Source: Gammaproteobacteria bacterium RIFCSPHIGHO2_12_FULL_38_11 (GTDB lineage: Bacteria; Pseudomonadota; Gammaproteobacteria; Coxiellales; Coxiellaceae). From it: a stretch of DNA of 39,701 nt. Each line of letters begins with the position of its first letter. Within the stretch, counting starts at the first letter, position 1. Below, piece by piece: positions 34,582 to 39,701 of the stretch. Position numbers and translations under genes: made by a program. The DNA is taken from contig MGXX01000004.1 of NCBI GenBank assembly GCA_001801515.1, forward strand, positions 1 through 39,701, written 5' to 3'. The notes below the pieces were generated by a model, which saw only the letters and a program-made list of their open reading frames with translations, was not told the origin of the DNA and made no database searches.

Positions 34582-36330
34582 ATGCAAAAACGCGAAATTG
34601 AATTCGATAAAGACGGCAAGCCTTTTATTTCTGTTGCTTTACGCGGTTACGCGCTATTGCAAGATCCGAAATTAAATAAAGGTTCTGCCTTTACATCTGA
34701 AGAGCGAAAAATATTTGGTATCAACGGACGATTACCCAATCGTATTGAAACATTACAAGAACAAATAAAGCGTTCTTATGAACAATATCAGGAAAAGCAA
34801 AGTGATTTGCAAAAAAATATTTATTTAAATGCATTGCATGATAATAACGAAGTATTATTTTATGCTTTATTAAAAGCCCATTTAGAAGAAATGTTGCCGA
34901 TTGTCTATACACCAACGGTTGCAGAAGCAGTTGAAACGTTTAGTTTAGAGTTACGTCGTTCGCGTGGTTTGTTTGTTGCTTACCCTGATATTGATGATAT
35001 CGACGCTATTCTTGATCAGCGATTAAATAAGGAAATAGATTTAATTTTAGTAACTGACGGTGAAGGCGTTTTGGGTATTGGTGATTGGGGTGTGGGTGGT
35101 ATGCATATTTGCATTGGAAAATTTATGGTTTACACCGCGTGTAGCGGATTAAATCCTAATCGTGTTTTACCCATTCAATTAGATGTTGGTACCAATAACG
35201 AAAAATTATTAAAAGACCCGGATTATTTAGGCTGGCGTCATGAGCGCGTTACTGGAAAAGACTATGATAATTTTATCGATAAATTTGTCAAAGCGGTGCA
35301 GAAAAAATTTCCAACGGTGTATTTACATTGGGAAGATTTTGGTAGAAACAACGCACGTAAAAATTTATTACGCTATCGAGATTCAATGGCTACTTTTAAT
35401 GATGATATGCAAGGAACAGGTGCCACGGCATTAGCCTGTGTTTTATCGGGTTTAATTGCAAAAAAAGAAAATATTAAAGATCAACGTGTCGTATTTTTAG
35501 GGGCAGGAACTGCTGGCTGCGGTATTGCTGATCAATTTTGTCAGGCGATGATGGCTGACGGATTGTCAGAAACAGATGCACGCAAAAATTTTTGGCTAGT
35601 GGATCGGCAAGGATTATTATTGAAAAATACAGCTGAATTGGCTGATTTTCAAGAACCCTATGCGCGTGATCCAAAAGAAATTGAAAATTGGAAAGTAGAA
35701 AACAAAAGTAATATTACTTTAACTGAAGTGATTAAAAATATTAACCCTACAATTTTAGTGGGTTGTTCAACTGTGCAAGGTGCATTTACAAAAGAAATTG
35801 TGCAGAGTATGGCAGCTAATTGTGAACGCCCTATTATTTTGCCCTTATCTAATCCAACCAATCATTGCGAAGCAACGGCGGAAGATTTAATGAATTGGAC
35901 GGATGGAAAAGTATTAATGGCTTTGGGTTCGCCATTTCCACCGGTTAATTTTAAAGGAAAAACTTATCCTGTTTCGCAAAGTAATAATGCATTTGTGTTT
36001 CCAGGCTTGGGGCGCGGTATTATTGTTTCAAAAGCAAAACGTGTTTCAGATGAGATGATACATGCGGCATGTGAAGCATTGAGTGTGGTGTCACCTGCGC
36101 GCAAAGATCCTACGGCGCCTTTATTGCCGAATATTGCCAACGCTGCCGACGTTGCTGATAGCATTGCATTGGCAGTGGCCAATAAAGCACGCGAACAGGG
36201 GCTGGCGACCGTCGATGAGCGTGTTGATTTTGAAAAGGCATTGAAAGCACAAAAGTGGGCGCCACAGTATCTGCCTTATAAAGCAATTTCGCCTGTGAGT
36301 GCGGAAGATCAAAAGTGCTTTGGCTCATAA
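34582..36330 (+). CDS. maeA: NAD-dependent malic enzyme
   Basis: Oxidatively decarboxylates malate to pyruvate. 582 residues. VYTPTVAEAVETFS holds the catalytic Tyr, RSRGLFV the substrate Arg, FNDDMQGTGATALA the metal Asp, and VFLGAGTAGCGIADQF the NAD site. ILPLSNPTNHCEATAED is also conserved. The true start is ATG 34582 (MQKREIEFDKDG) after AAAGGGA; the open frame reaches back into poxB. As the second gene of a poxB-maeA pair it supplies pyruvate to the oxidase. Amino acids fed in as malate could thus end as acetate. Confidence 0.95.
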   Translation: MQKREIEFDKDGKPFISVALRGYALLQDPKLNKGSAFTSEERKIFGINGRLPNRIETLQEQIKRSYEQYQEKQSDLQKNIYLNALHDNNEVLFYALLKAHLEEMLPIVYTPTVAEAVETFSLELRRSRGLFVAYPDIDDIDAILDQRLNKEIDLILVTDGEGVLGIGDWGVGGMHICIGKFMVYTACSGLNPNRVLPIQLDVGTNNEKLLKDPDYLGWRHERVTGKDYDNFIDKFVKAVQKKFPTVYLHWEDFGRNNARKNLLRYRDSMATFNDDMQGTGATALACVLSGLIAKKENIKDQRVVFLGAGTAGCGIADQFCQAMMADGLSETDARKNFWLVDRQGLLLKNTAELADFQEPYARDPKEIENWKVENKSNITLTEVIKNINPTILVGCSTVQGAFTKEIVQSMAANCERPIILPLSNPTNHCEATAEDLMNWTDGKVLMALGSPFPPVNFKGKTYPVSQSNNAFVFPGLGRGIIVSKAKRVSDEMIHAACEALSVVSPARKDPTAPLLPNIANAADVADSIALAVANKAREQGLATVDERVDFEKALKAQKWAPQYLPYKAISPVSAEDQKCFGS

Positions 36331-37994
36331 AATACCTCAGTTGTGAATATAGGTGCCGCAAAATCTTTCGCAGCAGCCCGTTTAGATTTGACATATTTTT
36401 GGTTGGCCAACTCTTCATGCGCGGCAAGTTCCGTCATGCTGCCCCTGCCGCTGCTTACGTGTCTTTCCTTACAAGCAAATTGATATCCGATACCAGCAAT
36501 AGTTAATGGGTTATGGAGTGCAACATCATCCATGGAGTCGTCAGAACTTTGCAATATATTGGCACATTCATTAAAACGAGGTTGTCGAGTCCGAGCTTGC
36601 TGGGTCAGCAAGCGTGTCGATATCCCGATTCTGTAATAGTAATATGGGATAAATTGTGACTGCTTATCTACTAGATAATCAATGCCCTGGTTTATATCTT
36701 GCCTGACGGCCATTGATGCATTTCGTTGCGCCCAGCCAACCAATTGAGTGTGAATTAGCATGAGCATTGCGCTTCTCTTCTCGTAGTTATAAGTGAGGCT
36801 ACAGGTTTTTTTCCAAACGGTTTGACGATTTTCTGCTGCAGCAAGAATATGGTAATTGTTGAAAATAATTTCTAGCTGCATATGCTTGACAAATTTTTCT
36901 CTGAAGTGATTTAATTTTTCGACTATGGTAAGTTCGTCAAAGGGTTTTTTGCGAGCGGTATTCGTTTGAAAAGGTGAAACACCCGTTTTTAGAACAGCCT
37001 CCTTAAACCCACTTAATTTTTGAGTTGCTAACAAGTCATCAAATGCGTGATTGACGATATTGAAATCGACACTTTTGGGGAGGATCGCTAAAATAGCATC
37101 ACTGTAAATTGTGAAATCAAATGCATTGGCTGCTTGGGCTTGCTGATGCGCTTCAACCATTTTTTGTATATCCTTACTTACTAGCGCCTCCTTGCAAGCG
37201 ATGATACTTTCTTTGATTAACCGAATTTTCTTTTCAATTGCCTGATATCGTTCTGAATCAAAGGGTAATTTCGATAATTCAATTTCATTTTCTTTTAGCG
37301 TGTCATCGTGTATAGCAGAATAACGGTATAAACTTTTCTCGTATATTTCCATTTGTTGGCGACGCATTTCACCTAAACCATCCATTGGATTATGTGCTAA
37401 ATCTGTTTTTAAGCGTGCAAAGTATTTTTGCATTTTTTCAGCCATCTGAAAGTCGTCAGTCATAATGGCAACTTGAAGTGCTGTTACTGTATATTCCATA
37501 CCAAGAGAATTTTTCACGGCTGCTTTTTTTAATAATGATAATGGGTCAGCATTGAGAATATTGATCACCATGTCTTCTTGACCACGCATAGCAGCGTCTA
37601 CAAGCATGTCGTGATTTATGCTGCGTGACTGAAAAAATATTGGTCTTTTTATGGCTGCGGCATATTGGCCTATGTCTATTATTGTTGAATGTTCAATACC
37701 CAAAATAAATGTGCCAACAAGATAGTGTAAAACAGCAAAACACAGAAATGGTTTTTTTTGATTTGTATACAAAATTTCGCTATCGAAACTGGCTATCAGT
37801 AAAAACAAGGCGCCGCCATTACTCCAATTTCCAGTAACATCATGGTTACTGTCTCCCTCCCATTTTTTACCGCGCCATGCGCGGTTAATGCGAAGAGATT
37901 GAGCGTTCAATCTGTCTGAACTCATTACAGGTTTTGTCGTGCCGTCAGTTTGTTGGAGATAAGTTAGAAAAATATTTTTTGATGGAAAGATCAT
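36309..37994 (-). CDS. Ankyrin-like helical protein, candidate effector
   Basis: 561 residues, no signal peptide. Residues about 60-115 include two moderately hydrophobic stretches. Residues 127-192 look like ankyrin-type repeats (MLVDAAMRGQEDMVINILNA, then TALQVAIMTDDFQMAEKM), in the style of Legionella proteins where a repeat is followed by a second on a TALQ line. The rest is helical and charged, with no catalytic motif seen. The last 22 bases overlap the end of maeA on the other strand. ATG 37994 has a weak GGTG site; ATG 37925 is possible. Ankyrin repeats in intracellular bacteria usually bind host proteins, so an effector role is plausible but unproven. Confidence 0.75.
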   Translation of the reverse strand: MIFPSKNIFLTYLQQTDGTTKPVMSSDRLNAQSLRINRAWRGKKWEGDSNHDVTGNWSNGGALFLLIASFDSEILYTNQKKPFLCFAVLHYLVGTFILGIEHSTIIDIGQYAAAIKRPIFFQSRSINHDMLVDAAMRGQEDMVINILNADPLSLLKKAAVKNSLGMEYTVTALQVAIMTDDFQMAEKMQKYFARLKTDLAHNPMDGLGEMRRQQMEIYEKSLYRYSAIHDDTLKENEIELSKLPFDSERYQAIEKKIRLIKESIIACKEALVSKDIQKMVEAHQQAQAANAFDFTIYSDAILAILPKSVDFNIVNHAFDDLLATQKLSGFKEAVLKTGVSPFQTNTARKKPFDELTIVEKLNHFREKFVKHMQLEIIFNNYHILAAAENRQTVWKKTCSLTYNYEKRSAMLMLIHTQLVGWAQRNASMAVRQDINQGIDYLVDKQSQFIPYYYYRIGISTRLLTQQARTRQPRFNECANILQSSDDSMDDVALHNPLTIAGIGYQFACKERHVSSGRGSMTELAAHEELANQKYVKSKRAAAKDFAAPIFTTEVFYEPKHF

Positions 37995-38023
37995 TGTATT
38001 TCACCGCTGCGATTTATATTTCA

Positions 38024-38078
38024 TGCCTATCCGGTTGTAACATAATATTCGCAATATTATGTTACAACCGAATAGGCA
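38024..38078. repeat. 26-bp inverted repeat between two effector-like genes
   Basis: The arms 38024-38049 and 38053-38078 (left begins TGCCTATCCGGTTGTAACAT) pair over 26 bases with one mismatch and a loop of three bases. It lies after the RRM gene and before the ankyrin-like gene on the minus strand. It would make a very stable RNA hairpin. No U-run follows, so processing, barrier or termination roles are all open. Confidence 0.75.
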
Positions 38079-38087
38079 GGTTATATT

Positions 38088-39392
38088 TTACCAAAAAGTA
38101 GATTGTTCAACTGCTAACGCATTTCCGTCGCACAGATTGTCTTCTGTTTCTGCGGTCAAATTATTTTTTTTGGGTCTGGTATGCTCAAAAACATAAAAAT
38201 TGCGTTCTTCTATAAGGGCAAAATGGGTGTAATCATTGTTAGTAACTATTTTTTCATTATTGAAGGAAAAAACTGAGCCATTTTGTGAAATTATTTTTTC
38301 TAAACTATCGGCCGTATCAATCATTGCAAATGCACAACATTTCGTTTTCCGTAGCTGTCGCTTACAGTCTAGAACACAGTTTCGCCCTGCTATTTTATTT
38401 AAAATCTCTGTTAATTCTTCATTGGTTATATTTCTGGGAATTGTTCCAATAAACAAATTAGCGTTTCCTTCTTTATCGTTGTTTTTAGCCGGAAATAGAC
38501 TGCCATAAAACTGAGGACTCGATATGCATTCCGGTTTAACAGTTATGCATTCTGGTTTAACAATTGCTAACGCATTTTCGTCGCGCAGATTGTCTTCTGT
38601 TTCTGCGGTCAAATTATTTTTTTTGGGTCTGATATGCTCAAAAACAAAAAAATTGCGTTCTTCTATAGAGGTAAAATGGGTGTAATCATCGTTAGTAACT
38701 GTTTTTTCATTAGTAAAGGAAAAAACTGAGCCATTTTGTGAAATTATTTTTTCTAAACTATCGGCCGTATCAATCACTGCAAATGCACAACATTTCGTTT
38801 TCTGTGGTTGTCGCTTACAGTGTTGAACACAGTTTCGCCCTGCTATTTTATTTAAAATCTCTGTTAATTCTTCATCGGTTATATTTCTGGGAATTTTTCC
38901 AATAAACAAATTAGCGTTTCCTTTTTTATCGTTGTTTTTAGCCGGAAATAGACTGCCATAAAACTGAGGACTCGATATGCATTCCGGTTTAACAATAATG
39001 ATGGGATGTGGTGTAAAAATTTCGGTTTGGATTGGTTTGATAAAAGTAATTTTGCTGGTTTTCACAGTACGGTTATGGGGATCGTCGGAGACATAGGAAT
39101 AAGACAATTTTCCATCAAATGAAAGTAATTTATCGTAAGCTGTTTTTGTTTTAAGCACAACTCTTGCAAAACAGTTTTGATATCGTACGCAAAATAACAC
39201 GCAACCTTCTTCACCCGTTAAAATATCCAAAATTTTTATCAATTTATAGGGTGTTGTCTTATAATGAAGGTGCCCAACAAATAAAACAAAAACTTTTTGC
39301 ATGTTAAATGGCATGTTAAATTGTTGCTCGTTTTGCGTGGTAGCTGACGGCTCAAAGGGTTTTGCATTTACATTTAAAGCTGAATTTCTCAT
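38088..39392 (-). CDS. Triple RRM-like (CPEB-like) protein, candidate host-directed effector
   Basis: 434 residues with three RNA-recognition-motif-like domains at about 34-100, 161-227 and 312-378. The RNP2-like strands are VLFVGHLHY, LFIGKIPRN and LFIGTIPRN; the RNP1-like strands are NCFARVVL, CCAFAVID and CCAFAMID. The helix TDEELTEILNKIAGRNCV resembles the second RRM of eukaryotic CPEB translational regulators. Domains two and three lie in a tandem 151-residue repeat about 88% identical by eye. RRMs of this length and number are rare in bacteria, where short single-RRM proteins are the rule. GGGGGA lies 9 bases before ATG 39392. No signal peptide or nuclease motif is seen. Binding of host RNA is inferred. 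Confidence 0.75.
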   Translation of the reverse strand: MRNSALNVNAKPFEPSATTQNEQQFNMPFNMQKVFVLFVGHLHYKTTPYKLIKILDILTGEEGCVLFCVRYQNCFARVVLKTKTAYDKLLSFDGKLSYSYVSDDPHNRTVKTSKITFIKPIQTEIFTPHPIIIVKPECISSPQFYGSLFPAKNNDKKGNANLFIGKIPRNITDEELTEILNKIAGRNCVQHCKRQPQKTKCCAFAVIDTADSLEKIISQNGSVFSFTNEKTVTNDDYTHFTSIEERNFFVFEHIRPKKNNLTAETEDNLRDENALAIVKPECITVKPECISSPQFYGSLFPAKNNDKEGNANLFIGTIPRNITNEELTEILNKIAGRNCVLDCKRQLRKTKCCAFAMIDTADSLEKIISQNGSVFSFNNEKIVTNNDYTHFALIEERNFYVFEHTRPKKNNLTAETEDNLCDGNALAVEQSTFW

Positions 39393-39545
39393 TACAATAT
39401 TCCCCCAGGAGTTAATTTTTATATTTCGTACATGTTCCTAAGTGGCGAATTCGGATTAAACTGTCTCAAACTATATCGTATGAAACTTAAGGAAATCTTA
39501 AAGATAAAAAAGATAAAAAACAATCCACTGCGATTTCACCAAAGT

Positions 39546-39701
39546 TCATAAACCGACCACTTTTCTTAAATATCGCATACTAAGCGCCGCCTTATGACGT
39601 TTTAATCCGACACCTGCTTTATACGATTTTTCTCGCTCAAGTAATGCCAAAACAATTTTGCGCATTGCAGCCAGATTTTGATCTGCAAAGCCACGATAAA
39701 T
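39546..39701 (-). CDS. C-terminal end of an ISAs1-like transposase, cut by the window
   Basis: An open frame of 51 codons runs in from the right edge to TGA at 39546-39548. Its sequence (ADQNLAAMRKIVLALLER, then GVGLKRHKAALSMRYLRKVV) has the pattern N-L-A-x-x-R-K-I-x-L-x-L-L-x-x-E-K-S and K-R-x-K-A-A seen at the C-terminus of ISAs1-family DDE transposases. The catalytic part lies outside the window, so it cannot be said whether the element is intact. Confidence 0.65.
   Translation of the reverse strand: MYRGFADQNLAAMRKIVLALLEREKSYKAGVGLKRHKAALSMRYLRKVVGL

Noticed and set aside
1..39701. CRISPR arrays, tRNA or rRNA genes
   Set aside because: No set of regularly spaced direct repeats of CRISPR length, no cloverleaf with a T-loop, and no rRNA-like stretch was noticed by eye; a tRNA scan was not possible.

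Overview
The window is an AT-rich chromosomal segment from a Gram-negative gammaproteobacterium. The Tol-Pal partner CpoB, KDO transferase WaaA, EF-P with its lysine ligase EpmA, PdxB, ParE and PriA fix the broad group. Four large proteins of unknown function resemble effectors of host-associated bacteria: a multi-membrane coiled-coil protein, a helical protein with a PPxY motif, an ankyrin-like protein and a triple-RRM protein. Together with a Fic protein, decayed duplications and IS remnants, they suggest an intracellular member of the Legionellales (Coxiella-, Berkiella- or Aquicella-like). That placement is inference from gene content; no rRNA or marker search was possible.

Layout. 1-6.7 kb: cpoB, a large membrane protein on the minus strand, a rhodanese, a vapBC-type toxin-antitoxin pair and parE. 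6.8-9.4 kb: an MFS transporter overlapping waaA. 9.4-16.3 kb: an accessory island holding two copies of one module. Copy B is mostly intact (PPxY protein, fic, a small gene of unknown function, a DUF4143 ATPase). Copy A is a fossil, with a frameshifted gene, a 347-bp MITE-like element, a deletion-fused remnant and a stub of the priA 3' end. 16.3-27.5 kb: mostly housekeeping genes (priA, efp, a DUF3800 gene, epmA, a GT-C-like membrane protein, psd, cca, dapB, sodB, ahpC, pdxB). 27.6-32.5 kb: a TolC/MacA/MacB-type tripartite efflux operon with a tandem 97-bp repeat inside it. 32.8-36.3 kb: poxB and maeA, a malate-pyruvate-acetate pair. 36.3-39.4 kb: the ankyrin-like and RRM proteins. The right edge cuts the C-terminus of an ISAs1-like transposase.

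How the parts relate. EpmA modifies EF-P and is two genes away from it. SodB and AhpC are divergent oxidative-stress genes. The efflux genes form one transcription unit. The most unusual material is (i) a bacterial protein with three RRM-like domains that recall eukaryotic CPEB proteins, (ii) a C-terminal tail of about 75 residues carrying a PPxY motif, shared by two proteins with unrelated N-termini, and (iii) a G/C-rich palindromic repeat family, one copy of which is read in frame inside priA. All functions are assigned by reading motifs by eye.
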